From Methanosarcina sp. MSH10X1 (GTDB taxonomy: Archaea; Halobacteriota; Methanosarcinia; Methanosarcinales; Methanosarcinaceae), in the NCBI RefSeq assembly GCF_004099695.1, contig NZ_SCHL01000022.1, positions 1 through 49,125 on the forward strand: DNA of 49,125 bases, read 5' to 3'. The position numbers and the translations under genes are program-made. This document shows positions 25,374 to 34,043 of this stretch, piece after piece. Below the pieces are notes generated by a model that did no database searches, was not told the DNA's origin, and saw only the letters and a program-made list of their open reading frames with translations. Each line of letters starts with the position of its first letter. Position 1 is the stretch's first letter.

Positions 25374-25400
25374 GGAGGCACTCTCCCGAAAAATGCCTCC
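25374..25400 (+). terminator. Hairpin just upstream of the riboflavin reductase gene
   Basis: GGAGGCA (25374-25380) pairs with TGCCTCC (25394-25400), followed nine bases later by a T-run (25410-25415). It may end the CBS transcript or act in the leader: CTCC in the right arm could also pair with the downstream ribosome-binding site AAGGAG (25415-25420). Confidence 0.4.
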
Positions 25401-25429
25401 AATAAATACTTTTTTAAGGAGCCAGAAAA

Positions 25430-26119
25430 ATGGACAGGCCATTTATTTTTATTAATTCTGCTATGTCAGCCGACGGCAAACTTTCAACAAAGGAAAGGAA
25501 ACAGGTCAGGATCTCCGGAAAACTTGATTTTGAGAGAGTAGATGAGCTCCGAGCCCGATCAGATGCAATTATGGTAGGGATAGGGACTGTCCTCTCAGAC
25601 GACCCAAGCTTAACCGTAAAGTCTCCTGAGAGAAAGGCAGCCAGGAAAGCCGCCGGAAAAACCGAGAACCCGGCAAGAGTTATTGTGGACAGTTCAGCAA
25701 GGACTCCGCTGGATGCTGATGTTTTTAAAAAAGGGGAAGGAATAAGAATTATTGCGGTTTCAAAATCTGCGCCTGCCGAAAAAGTAGAGAAGCTGGAACG
25801 AAAAGCTGTTGTTATCAGGACAGGCACCGAGAAAGTTGACCTTCCGGAGCTTGTAAGAAAATTAAAGGAAATGGGCATAAACACGCTCATGGTAGAAGGA
25901 GGGGCAACCCTCAACTGGGGTATGCTCTCCGCAGATCTTGTTGATGAGATCTATACTTTTGTAGGAAATCTTATTATAGGCGGCGCTATATCCCCAACTT
26001 TTGCTGACGGGGAAGGATTCTCGGAGGCTGATATCCTCAAACTTGAACTGTTCTCGGCCGAAAAAATTGAAGATGGAGTACTTCTTAAATGGAAGGTCAG
26101 AGACGAAAAAACAAGATAA
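25430..26119 (+). CDS. 2,5-diamino-6-ribosylamino-pyrimidinone 5'-phosphate reductase
   Basis: The 229-residue reductase belongs to the RibD-C / dihydrofolate-reductase-like family (archaeal RIB7 type). Signatures are FIFINSAMSADGKLST at the start, SDAIMVGIGTVLSDDPSLTVK, NPARVIVDSSARTPLDADVF, and TLMVEGGATLNWGMLSADLVDEIYTFVGNLIIGG. It reduces the ribosyl side chain of the GTP-derived pyrimidine in riboflavin and so F420/FAD precursor synthesis, using NADPH. AAGGAG lies ten bases before ATG. No other rib gene is within the window. Confidence 0.93.
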   Translation: MDRPFIFINSAMSADGKLSTKERKQVRISGKLDFERVDELRARSDAIMVGIGTVLSDDPSLTVKSPERKAARKAAGKTENPARVIVDSSARTPLDADVFKKGEGIRIIAVSKSAPAEKVEKLERKAVVIRTGTEKVDLPELVRKLKEMGINTLMVEGGATLNWGMLSADLVDEIYTFVGNLIIGGAISPTFADGEGFSEADILKLELFSAEKIEDGVLLKWKVRDEKTR

Positions 26120-26196
26120 AAAACTAAACGGCCGTTCGTATTTCCTTTTTCCGTAAACAGCTGACCCAATCTTTACTTTTCCTGATTTTTACTTTT

Positions 26197-26285
26197 ACTT
26201 ATTGTTACTTTTAATCAATTTTACCATACTTATTGTTACTTTTACTTATTGTTACTTTTACTTATTGTTACTTTTACTTATTTTT
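26197..26285. repeat. 16-bp tandem repeats between convergent genes
   Basis: The unit ACTTATTGTTACTTTT occurs perfectly at 26228-26243, 26244-26259 and 26260-26275, with one separate copy at 26197-26212 and a partial copy from 26276. It fills the space between the riboflavin reductase and the convergent Cys-cluster gene. Plus-strand T-richness may help stop transcription. Confidence 0.8.
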
Positions 26286-26339
26286 ATTTTTTCCGATTTT
26301 ATCGCTTTATAGGATTGCCAGTCGGATTTGACCGCATTG

Positions 26340-27056
26340 TTAATCGGCATCGGGCTTGAGAGTACATTTTTCAAATCCACCTTGATAATATACAAGGATT
26401 TCGAGTTCGCACTTGCCTTTAAGGAACTCCCGCATCTTGCGGTCATATATACTCTGGACATGTTTCAGGCTGTTTTTTCTGAAGTGAGCCTTTACACCTT
26501 CAAAAAAACCTATCATCTGCGTAAGGTAAGCCTCTTCGTAAGCTCGGGTTTCCCGCGCAACTGCTTCACATTCAGAATTGTCAAGTTTGGAATTGTAACT
26601 ACCATGCTCATTTAAGCCGCTAATCTGGCGCCAGTCAACCCTGCCAGAATCGTCGGCTTCCCTATGGAGCATATGAGGGTAGACCCTGCAGATTGAAGGG
26701 CGGCTGCCATAAATTTTGCAGCGCTTATTCTCAAGGAAAACACAGGAACCGTCAGGCTTTGTTTTCAGGGCGTAGCCTGAAACATAAAACCTGCCCTTCT
26801 GATCGCAGAACTCGTAGTAGGGAGCCGGAGTAATCGAGTCCGGATCTATCTCCCTTATAATGTCCAGGTCTGCATCTAGCAGGAAAACGTGGTCGTTAAA
26901 CTCTTTAGTGCAGCAACGTGCACACATTTCACACCTGAACCCCAGTTCCTTAATTATACCTGCGAATTCAGGATTCGGAAATCTCTTTACGCCCGCAAGT
27001 TCTTCTCTTGCGTCTGCGAGTTTTGCTTCAATATTATCCTTTTTTACGCTAATCAC
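26340..27056 (-). CDS. YkgJ-family cysteine-cluster protein
   Basis: The 238-residue protein has the cluster CEMCARCCTKEF (CxxCxxCC) at about residues 42-49 and further cysteines in PDGSCVFLENKRCKIYGSRPSICRVYPHML, the YkgJ pattern for a zinc or iron-sulfur site. The C-terminal part (residues 150-238) is helical. Family members are widespread in methanogens and poorly understood; links to protein modification or flagellin methylation have been suggested for some. Start is GTG at 27056 within the sequence AAAAGGTGATTAGC; no better ATG exists, so the exact start is uncertain. Confidence 0.85.
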   Translation of the reverse strand: MISVKKDNIEAKLADAREELAGVKRFPNPEFAGIIKELGFRCEMCARCCTKEFNDHVFLLDADLDIIREIDPDSITPAPYYEFCDQKGRFYVSGYALKTKPDGSCVFLENKRCKIYGSRPSICRVYPHMLHREADDSGRVDWRQISGLNEHGSYNSKLDNSECEAVARETRAYEEAYLTQMIGFFEGVKAHFRKNSLKHVQSIYDRKMREFLKGKCELEILVYYQGGFEKCTLKPDAD

Positions 27057-27369
27057 CTTTTAAGAAACAAGCCTTTCACAAACCTTTTTAAAAGAGGGCT
27101 TGACCGCAACCTTTCCGACGGAAAGCTTGACCAAAGCCTCTATCAGGCATGATAAGACGGCGAATGGTTTAATTACAACTTTCGTCTTATTCTAATCCAA
27201 TGTCCGTAACATTTAACTACTAGCATTTCTCTTTATGATAAACCCAAGGCTTGATGACATTTATAATTTCGCACGTTCAGGCTTCAAGGAATATCAGATA
27301 TTTATCAATATCATCGAGAATTATAGATTAAACCTTAACGAGTAAGGGAATTCCTGTTTGAATACCTGT

Positions 27370-27428
27370 TTATTGGGATGCTGCCGGGGAGAGAAAAATC
27401 CGCGGCAACCGGCAGTATCCAGCAATAA
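27370..27428. repeat. 18-bp near-perfect stem-loop in a 459-base gap
   Basis: TTATTG-GGATGCTGCCGG (27370-27387) pairs with CCGGCAGTATCC-AG-CAATAA (27409-27428): 12 continuous pairs (one G-T), a 2-nt bulge and six more pairs around a 21-nt loop. It sits about 90 bases before the 57-aa gene at 27516. The remainder of 27057-27515 shows no gene. It may be a folded leader, a small RNA or an element remnant. Confidence 0.55.
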
Positions 27429-27503
27429 GCGAATACTTGGATATACCACGTGATAAATCAGAAATAAATTCAGAGAAAAATTAAAATTAAAATTAAAACT
27501 TAA

Positions 27504-27705
<202 letters not shown>

Positions 27706-27866
27706 ATTAACTTTTTTAATCTATTTTTAAGTAATCAGAAATCTATTTTTAACTTTGATTTCATCCGTCAGACAGCCATTTTTGAACATGGTTTCTTCTT
27801 TCAGGCATTCTTTTAGATACGGCTTACCGTGCATACTCAGGGATTCCCTAGCGAGTCAGGGCGGTT

Positions 27867-28223
27867 TCAAGCCCGTAAATTCAGGGCAAGATATGCAATG
27901 CTTATCCCTGCCAGGCAGAGTGCAACATTTAGGAAGATATTCAGGAAAAAGTGGAGGTTCTGGCCTTCCTCAAGCAATTTGAAGGTTTCATATGCAAAGG
28001 TAGAGAACGTGGTAAAGGAGCCTAAAATTCCTATATTTACCAGATAAATCAAGGATTCGGGCTCAGAAGAAAAAGTAAGAAGGGCAAGTGCAACAGTCCC
28101 TAAAAGGTTTACCGTAAGCGTGCCTGCTGGGATACTTTTAATTCTGGGAACCCGGCTTGAAACCGTATACCTGAGGCATGCCCCTATAAAACCGCCTGCA
28201 CCTATCAAAAAGAGTTTTCCCAT
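27867..28223 (-). CDS. crcB: CrcB/Fluc fluoride channel subunit
   Basis: The 118-residue protein has four hydrophobic helices and the Fluc motifs [15 protein letters not shown] near the start, [15 protein letters not shown] (with the conserved Asn) and [16 protein letters not shown] (the phenylalanine and threonine ladder of the pore). Fluc channels export fluoride as dimers of antiparallel subunits. It follows another crcB gene on the same strand 21 bases away, the usual arrangement when the dual-topology dimer is made of two different proteins. Confidence 0.95.
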   Translation of the reverse strand: MGKLFLIGAGGFIGACLRYTVSSRVPRIKSIPAGTLTVNLLGTVALALLTFSSEPESLIYLVNIGILGSFTTFSTFAYETFKLLEEGQNLHFFLNIFLNVALCLAGISIAYLALNLRA

Positions 28224-28244
28224 ATCCGGAAAAGGAAATATCGT

Positions 28245-28604
28245 TTATTCCTCCTTATCTGAAAGGGCCTTTATTACACTCCTGCCCATAAACACGCCGA
28301 CCAGGGTAAGAAACAGGTTGGCACTGATATTTCCCAGGGCAGGGAAAAGCGGCATGGTGAAAGACTGGACTGCAAATGTCGAAAATGTTGTAAATGCTCC
28401 CATAAATCCGGTTCCGAATGCGAGCTTTCCTTTTGGGCCTATAAATCCGAGGTATTCAGTATCGTACATTATCAGCCCGAGCATAAAACTCCCAAGCACA
28501 TTTACCGAGAGAGTGCCGAGATGCGCTTCCAGAGGCTCACAGAGTAAAAACCGGGAAATAGCTCCCAGGAACCCACCGGCTCCTATGAGAAAGATTTTGT
28601 CCAT
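28245..28604 (-). CDS. crcB: CrcB/Fluc fluoride channel subunit, second copy
   Basis: The 119-residue protein (from [21 protein letters not shown]) has the same Fluc motifs, GTLSVNVLGSFMLGL and [17 protein letters not shown]. It can be extended upstream to GTG 28634, but the family begins MDKIFLIGAGG and a similar CCGGATAT segment precedes both crcB starts. With the downstream gene it should form a heteromeric fluoride channel. A TATA-like TATAATTTTATA (28732-28721 on the minus strand) lies upstream. I looked for a crcB-type fluoride riboswitch in the leader and did not see one. Confidence 0.93.
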   Translation of the reverse strand: MDKIFLIGAGGFLGAISRFLLCEPLEAHLGTLSVNVLGSFMLGLIMYDTEYLGFIGPKGKLAFGTGFMGAFTTFSTFAVQSFTMPLFPALGNISANLFLTLVGVFMGRSVIKALSDKEE

Positions 28605-28889
28605 ATCGTTATATCCGGAAGGCATTGTTTTCACTTTGAGATCAATTTAAAATTTATATGATTTTGGAGTTTATTATTAAGAATTTAGCTCTGGGTTCTC
28701 AACCTGATTAGCTCTCGAAGTATAAAATTATATCTCATAAGGTGGGAAGACATCTTCCTCGATTCCGGAGGATACAGAAGGATAGCATTTACCCCCTGCT
28801 CGCTTAAAAGAAGTAAAATAAGCTTACTGCAGCATTTTTTAGTTAAAAATATGTTTAAAAAAAAGGCATTTTGGGAGAATATGGGACTG

Positions 28890-30083
28890 TCATTCTATTA
28901 AGAAGACATCCACCTCTTCTCCTTCATCATACCCTTCAATATCTTCGGGCACAAGCACATACCCGTCAGCCTTTGCAACCGAACTAAGTACCCCTGCTCC
29001 GGCTCCTGTAAGTGGGCGAACTTTATCCCCCTCAAAAACTACACGGATAAAATTAATGTATCCTATCTTCGAACTGATCTTCGCAGCCAATCGCCTTTTA
29101 AGAATAAGTTCGGGAATTTCCGGAGTTGCCGCCAGTTTCCTGATTCCGGGCCGGACAAAGAAATAGAGAGCAACGAGTCCGGCAACAGGGTAGCCGGGCA
29201 GGCAGACGACAGGAATGTGATTTATAATCCCAAGGGCTGCCGGTTTTCCGGGACTGGCTCCTATACCGTGTACGAGCAGTTTTCCCAGGGTTGCCACGAC
29301 CTCAGGGGCATGGTCCCTTTTTCCTACCGAAGTTCCGCCTGAAAGAAGGATCATATCGGCGTCCAGATTTGTTTCTACGGCATTTTTGATGCTTTCAGGA
29401 TTATCGGGTACGATTTCAGTACATCGGGGAATCCCACCCCATTTATTCACATAAAGAGCCGTCATCAGCCCATTGGTTTCAAGCACTTTGCCCGGAGGAG
29501 GTACGTCCGCGCTTTTCTTACGGCTTACAAGCTCGTCTCCTGTAGGAATAACTGCAACAACAGGCTTTTTGAAAACTCTCACGCTGCCAGACCCGAGGGA
29601 TGCCAGTACGGCTGCATCGCACGGGCGAAGCAGGTGACCTTTTTCAAAAACAAGATCTCCTTTTCTTATGTCCTCTCCGACCTGTCCAACATTCCTGCTC
29701 GGGTAGACCTGAGCCCTGATCTCAACAAAATTTCCTGCAGTAGCTGTATCCTCGACCATTACGACAGCATCGGCTTCTTCCGGCACCGCGGCTCCGGTGT
29801 GGACCCAGCCCGAGCTCCCTTCCTCTATCCGGTCAGACAGCTGCAGCATTACGGGATTCGCAGGGGAAGCTCCCAGAGTATCAGAGGCCCTTACCGCATA
29901 CCCGTCCATAGCAGCACGCCGGTAGTGAGGCACATCCCTTTCCGAAGTTACAGCCTCTGCCAGCACTCTGCCTGCGCAGGCTTCGAGTGGGATTTCCTCT
30001 GTTTTCTTCAGAGTGGAAATATTCTCAAGAAAAAGTCTTAAAGCTTCATCGACCGGAGTTCGCTCTTTGAATATTCTGCCCAT
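28890..30083 (-). CDS. moeA: Molybdopterin molybdenumtransferase MoeA
   Basis: The 397-residue enzyme inserts molybdenum (or tungsten) into adenylated molybdopterin. It shows PLEACAGRVLAEAVTSERDVPHYRRAAMDGYAVRASDT, IPTGDELV, LSGGTSVGKRDHAPEV with the active-site Asp region, and ASPGKPAALGIINHIPVVCLPGYPVAGLVALYFF. GGAAGGTAG precedes the ATG. A moaD-like gene lies 23 bases upstream, so the two form a molybdopterin-related operon useful for formylmethanofuran dehydrogenase. Confidence 0.96.
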   Translation of the reverse strand: MGRIFKERTPVDEALRLFLENISTLKKTEEIPLEACAGRVLAEAVTSERDVPHYRRAAMDGYAVRASDTLGASPANPVMLQLSDRIEEGSSGWVHTGAAVPEEADAVVMVEDTATAGNFVEIRAQVYPSRNVGQVGEDIRKGDLVFEKGHLLRPCDAAVLASLGSGSVRVFKKPVVAVIPTGDELVSRKKSADVPPPGKVLETNGLMTALYVNKWGGIPRCTEIVPDNPESIKNAVETNLDADMILLSGGTSVGKRDHAPEVVATLGKLLVHGIGASPGKPAALGIINHIPVVCLPGYPVAGLVALYFFVRPGIRKLAATPEIPELILKRRLAAKISSKIGYINFIRVVFEGDKVRPLTGAGAGVLSSVAKADGYVLVPEDIEGYDEGEEVDVFLIE

Positions 30084-30106
30084 TGTCTACCTTCCTGAAA
30101 AGAGAA

Positions 30107-30397
30107 TTATCCTCCTGAAACAGGAGGTAGGACTGCAAGCTCATCGGTATCCGAAAGAAGCGTATCAAGTCCCTCAAGATGCCGGACATTGTTTCCGTTT
30201 ATAAGAACATTAATTGAGCTGCACATAACAGGAGTTTCACTTTCTTCAGGTTTCTCAAAAATAAGAGACTTTAAATCGGGATATTTTTCAGTAAGGGATA
30301 AAAGAGCATCAAGAACATTTTCTCCCGATAATTGCAGTTCCGAGATGCCTGCCTTTTCACGCAAATTTGCAAATAACTTGATTTTTACCTCAGCCAT
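30107..30397 (-). CDS. moaD: MoaD/ThiS-family sulfur carrier protein
   Basis: The 96-residue ubiquitin-fold protein begins AEVKIKLFANLREKAGISELQL and ends TDELAVLPPVSGG; the terminal Gly-Gly is the site that is adenylated and thiocarboxylated. The middle includes SINVLINGNNVRHLEGLDTLL. Its position just before moeA favours the small subunit of molybdopterin synthase; a SAMP-like or other sulfur carrier is possible. The 80-base spacer to the divergent Agl23 gene probably carries both promoters. Confidence 0.9.
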   Translation of the reverse strand: MAEVKIKLFANLREKAGISELQLSGENVLDALLSLTEKYPDLKSLIFEKPEESETPVMCSSINVLINGNNVRHLEGLDTLLSDTDELAVLPPVSGG

Positions 30398-30477
30398 GAG
30401 AGAGAGTATTTCATCCTATTCCTTAAATATACCTATGCCTTATTAAGAAACAGCTATGCTGGAAGGTTTGGGGAATA

Positions 30478-32106
30478 ATGCAGCAGGTTCAGGATTACAC
30501 TATAGAAAACTCACCAGGGCTTTCTGAGAAAAAATATAAGACATCAGGAATTCTGATTATTCTTTTTGCCCTCTTAATAAGACTGTTTGACCTGGGAGAA
30601 CGAGTTTTTCATCATGACGAAAGCGTGCATGCCAGTTTCACTCTAAGGCTTCTGGAAGCCGGGGAATACAGGTATAATCCAGCTTATCACGGCCCTTTTC
30701 TTTTCCACTCTACGGCTGCGGTCTTTCACTTCCTGGGAATAAACGACACTACTGCACGCCTGATTCCTGTCTTCTTCGGAGTAGCCACAATCCTGCTGGT
30801 CTTTTTGCTCAAGAAGGAGCTCGGGAAAAGAGGTGTACTCTGGACGGCGTTCTTGCTTGCTTTTTCTCCGAGCATGGTATATTTCTCAAGATTTTTCAGG
30901 AATGATCTGATCATTGTTTTCTGTACCCTGGCTGCCGTTATAGGGGTGATCCGCTACCATGAGAACCTCCACAGCCCAAAGAGATATCCTTATCTTATCC
31001 TTGCTGCTTCCTCCCTTGCCCTTGCCGTATCCTCGAAAGAAAATGCCTATCTTATCATTCTCATGTTCGGAGCCTATGCAGGGTTTTACTCTCTATACAG
31101 ACTTTATTCCAGCTGGAAAAGAGAAAGACTGAGCCTTAAGAAGACTCTCTCACTTAAAGTCGCGGCTATTTCTCCGTTTCTTCCCGAAGTACTGCTATCA
31201 GGCTTACTTTTTATTTTTATTGTAATGCTATTCTACACAAGCTTTTTCAGGTTCCAGGAAACCCCTTTTTCAATTGTAGAGAGAGCTTTCTCACACTGGA
31301 TGGCTATGCACAGAACTGAACGCATTGGGGGTCCTTTTTATTTTTATATTCCTATCCTTCTTGTGTATGAAAGCCCTGTTCTGATCTTTGGGACTGCAGG
31401 TATTGTCCATTTCCTTAGAAAGAAAGGCAAAAATTTTTCCTTTTTCCTGTTTGTCTCCTACTGGGCGATTGCAAGTTTGCTGCTCTATTCCTATCTTCAA
31501 GAAAAAGTCCCCTGGCTTGTTGTGCACATTATCCTGCCTTTCGGAATTCTGGCAGGGGCTTATCTAGGGAATTTTCTCTCCAGATCATCTGGCAGAGAAC
31601 AGGAGAATTCTCCTGGAGCGGGAGATGTGAGCTTCGAAACCGAGAGAAAATCCGTTTCCGGGATGAGACGTTCCAGTACCCATACCCTTGTAACGGGGAT
31701 TCTGGCACTTACCCTGATAATATCGCTGGCTCAGTGCATTTCCATAAACTTTTACAGGAGCATGGAACATGACGAATTGATGACGTATTCGCAGTCTCCT
31801 CAGGATATCAGGGAACTTATGGAGAAAATAGATGGATTCGATCACGACTCTGAAAACCTGAGAATAGCGGTTGTAGACCCCGAAAATCTTTACTGGCCCC
31901 TGCCGTGGTACTTCAGGGACTATGAAAAAGCAGAATACTATATATCTCCTCCCGGGAACGAGAAATACGACGCAATAATCGTGCCTGCGGCGTACCGGAT
32001 GTATAATGCAATTCCGGAGGAACGGTACGCCTCATATAATTTTTCCCTGCGTCCCGGAAAGAAGCTTACCCTTTATTACGACAAAACCCTTGAAAAAGGC
32101 GAGTGA
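30478..32106 (+). CDS. Agl23-type membrane protein (TIGR03663)
   Basis: The 542-residue integral membrane protein has about 9-10 hydrophobic helices and a GT-C-like N-terminal motif RVFHHDESVHASFTLRLLEAGEYRYNPAYHGPFLFHSTAAVFHFLG, in which the acidic pair HDES faces outside. It matches archaeal TIGR03663, known as flippase activity-associated protein Agl23 in protein N-glycosylation. The C-terminal 130 residues are soluble and include YWPLPWYFRDYEKAEYYISPP. It may transfer or translocate lipid-linked sugars. TTAAATATACC (about 30422-30432) could be its TATA box. Confidence 0.88.
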   Translation: MQQVQDYTIENSPGLSEKKYKTSGILIILFALLIRLFDLGERVFHHDESVHASFTLRLLEAGEYRYNPAYHGPFLFHSTAAVFHFLGINDTTARLIPVFFGVATILLVFLLKKELGKRGVLWTAFLLAFSPSMVYFSRFFRNDLIIVFCTLAAVIGVIRYHENLHSPKRYPYLILAASSLALAVSSKENAYLIILMFGAYAGFYSLYRLYSSWKRERLSLKKTLSLKVAAISPFLPEVLLSGLLFIFIVMLFYTSFFRFQETPFSIVERAFSHWMAMHRTERIGGPFYFYIPILLVYESPVLIFGTAGIVHFLRKKGKNFSFFLFVSYWAIASLLLYSYLQEKVPWLVVHIILPFGILAGAYLGNFLSRSSGREQENSPGAGDVSFETERKSVSGMRRSSTHTLVTGILALTLIISLAQCISINFYRSMEHDELMTYSQSPQDIRELMEKIDGFDHDSENLRIAVVDPENLYWPLPWYFRDYEKAEYYISPPGNEKYDAIIVPAAYRMYNAIPEERYASYNFSLRPGKKLTLYYDKTLEKGE

Positions 32107-32185
32107 TAAGCCGGGAAAGGGATCCGCATTTTAATACCAGGGAAATAATAGTATGTAAAGGGAGTAATTTTTAAGTGGAATTTAT

Positions 32186-32731
32186 ATGGACAGAATGATA
32201 GGAAAACGGTCTGGCAAGTACCAGGATTCTCCCGAATCCGGTCCTCCTTCCGAACCAGGAGATGATAGACCTGAGACGTGTCTCTGGATGACAATTGACG
32301 AACTCATGACCAGAGATGTCGTAACAGTGCAGGAGAACACACCTGTAGAGGAAGTTTTTTCGCTCTATGGCAAATATCACTTTTATACCCTGCCTGTAGT
32401 GGATAGCAAAAACAAGCTTGTGGGTATTATCGATCTCGACATTGTTCTTGAAATACTGCTTTTGTGCCTGGTACCCAGGGAAAAATATACCCCGCTTACT
32501 GCAATCCGGTCGCTTGGATCAACTGCAAGAGAGATTATGATTCCCCATCCCGTAACAATCTCTCTGAACGCCACACTTAAAGATGCTTCTGACCTCATGA
32601 TGAAGTACAGGCTTGACCATATATGTGTTATTGAAAATGGAAAACTGGCAGGAACAGTATCCAAAAGAGACCTGGTAGAAGAAATTTGCAGAAGAAGAAA
32701 GAAGGAAAAACTGAAAGAAAAAACCGATTAA
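32186..32731 (+). CDS. Two-CBS-domain protein
   Basis: The 181-residue protein carries two CBS motifs, at about residues 37-100 (MTRDVVTVQENTPVEEVFSLYGKYHFYTLPVVDSKNKLVGIIDLDIV) and 113-168 (MIPHPVTISLNATLKDASDLMMKYRLDHICVIENGKLAGTVSKRDLVEEI). The N-terminal 35 residues are polar and proline-rich; the C-terminus is lysine-rich. Its gene stands 68 bases before the CPA2 antiporter, so it may be the nucleotide-sensing regulator of that transporter, as CBS modules are in other ion channels and antiporters; this is inference. Confidence 0.88.
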   Translation: MDRMIGKRSGKYQDSPESGPPSEPGDDRPETCLWMTIDELMTRDVVTVQENTPVEEVFSLYGKYHFYTLPVVDSKNKLVGIIDLDIVLEILLLCLVPREKYTPLTAIRSLGSTAREIMIPHPVTISLNATLKDASDLMMKYRLDHICVIENGKLAGTVSKRDLVEEICRRRKKEKLKEKTD

Positions 32732-32799
32732 AATCCGGGTTGTCCTGTAAAACAGGAACTGAGCTGTAACTTTCCGGGAAAAAGAGTATTAAAAAGCAA

Positions 32800-33987
32800 A
32801 TGTGGGGGCTAGCAGTAGTGAGTGCTTTACTTCAGCTACTGTTCTTGATATTTAGTGTCAAGATTCTCGGGGAAGCCGCAGAACGAATCGGTATTCCCTC
32901 AGTTATGGGAGAAATCCTGGCTGGGGCTTCACTCATAGTATTTTTTCATGATTTAGAAACCGACATAATAATCTTCTTTGCCGAGCTGGGATCGATTTTC
33001 CTGCTATTCACTGCCGGATATAAAGATGTGAGCCTCAGGAGTCTCAAGTCCGAATCGATTCCCGCACTTATTCCCACACTCTCCCAGATAGCATTTGCTT
33101 TTGCCTTCGGTTTCGCGCTTGGAAGAATTTTCGAATTTAGTATTCTTCAAAGCCTTTTCATGGGGGTAGCATTCAGCCCCACAGGCATCGGAGTGGTGCT
33201 CAGAACCCTCATAGACCTTAATTACCTATCCAGCAGGCCCGGAACGGCAATGCTCTCGTCTGCGGTTCTTGATGACATTATAGCGCTCTTTCTCCTTTCC
33301 GTCGTCGTTACTTTTGCCCGTTTTAACCGTATCCCCCCGGCTCAGACAATTCTGATTATCGCAGGAAAAATTTTGCTTTTTTTGCTGATAATGTACGTTT
33401 CTGGAAAGTATCTGTTTCCGAAACTTTTTACTTATGCCGAAAAAATGCATACAAAAGAAGCCGTATTTTCCCTGGTAGTTGTAATAGCTCTCCTCTCAGC
33501 TTATCTTGCGGAGAGATTCGAACTGCATTCGACAATAGGGGCATTTGCTGGAGGCGTACTGGTTTCGGAAATCCCTCTTGCCAAGCTCCCGGATATCCAG
33601 AGCAAAGTCAATGGGCTGGCTAACGGAATTTTGATTCCCCTTTTTTTCGCATTTATAGGATTTTTAATTGATCCGTATGCGCTGAGAAACGCAGGCAGTT
33701 TTACTCTCCTGGTTATCCTTGCAGCGCTTTCAGGAAAATTAGCAGGAGGCTTTGTCGGATCAAGAGCTATAGGCTTTGACTTTTACGAAAGCCTGATCTT
33801 TGGCTTAGGGGTTATGCCAAGGGCAGGGATCGAACTTGTGATACTTACTATAGGAAGGGAACTGCAGATAATCAACCAGGAGATATTTTCGGCAATGGTC
33901 TTGATGGTGGTTATATCTATCCTTATTTCACCCGCATGTATGAAATGGGCTATTCAGGTAAGGCAACGAAAGGCTGGGAGGCAGTGA
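32800..33987 (+). CDS. CPA2-family cation:proton antiporter (Kef type)
   Basis: The 395-residue protein is nearly all hydrophobic with about 12-13 helices and has the CPA2 features: ESIPALIPTLSQIAFAFAFGFALGRIFE, FSPTGIGVVLRTLIDLNYLSSRPGTAMLSSAVLDDIIALFLL with the paired acidic VLDD of the ion site, and HSTIGAFAGGVLVSEIPL. No RCK/TrkA-N regulatory domain follows. It probably exchanges K+ or Na+ for protons across the cytoplasmic membrane. It follows the CBS protein and converges with the Ca2+ ATPase gene. Confidence 0.92.
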   Translation: MWGLAVVSALLQLLFLIFSVKILGEAAERIGIPSVMGEILAGASLIVFFHDLETDIIIFFAELGSIFLLFTAGYKDVSLRSLKSESIPALIPTLSQIAFAFAFGFALGRIFEFSILQSLFMGVAFSPTGIGVVLRTLIDLNYLSSRPGTAMLSSAVLDDIIALFLLSVVVTFARFNRIPPAQTILIIAGKILLFLLIMYVSGKYLFPKLFTYAEKMHTKEAVFSLVVVIALLSAYLAERFELHSTIGAFAGGVLVSEIPLAKLPDIQSKVNGLANGILIPLFFAFIGFLIDPYALRNAGSFTLLVILAALSGKLAGGFVGSRAIGFDFYESLIFGLGVMPRAGIELVILTIGRELQIINQEIFSAMVLMVVISILISPACMKWAIQVRQRKAGRQ

Positions 33988-34043
33988 TGGGTCCGGGAAT
34001 TAAAAATAGATCAGAAAATTAAACCTGTCTTAAAACCCTTAAC

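Noticed and set aside
28605-28740. Possible fluoride riboswitch before the crcB pair
   Set aside because: The conserved crcB-motif segments could not be found; only a small GGTT-GAGA-ACC hairpin is present.
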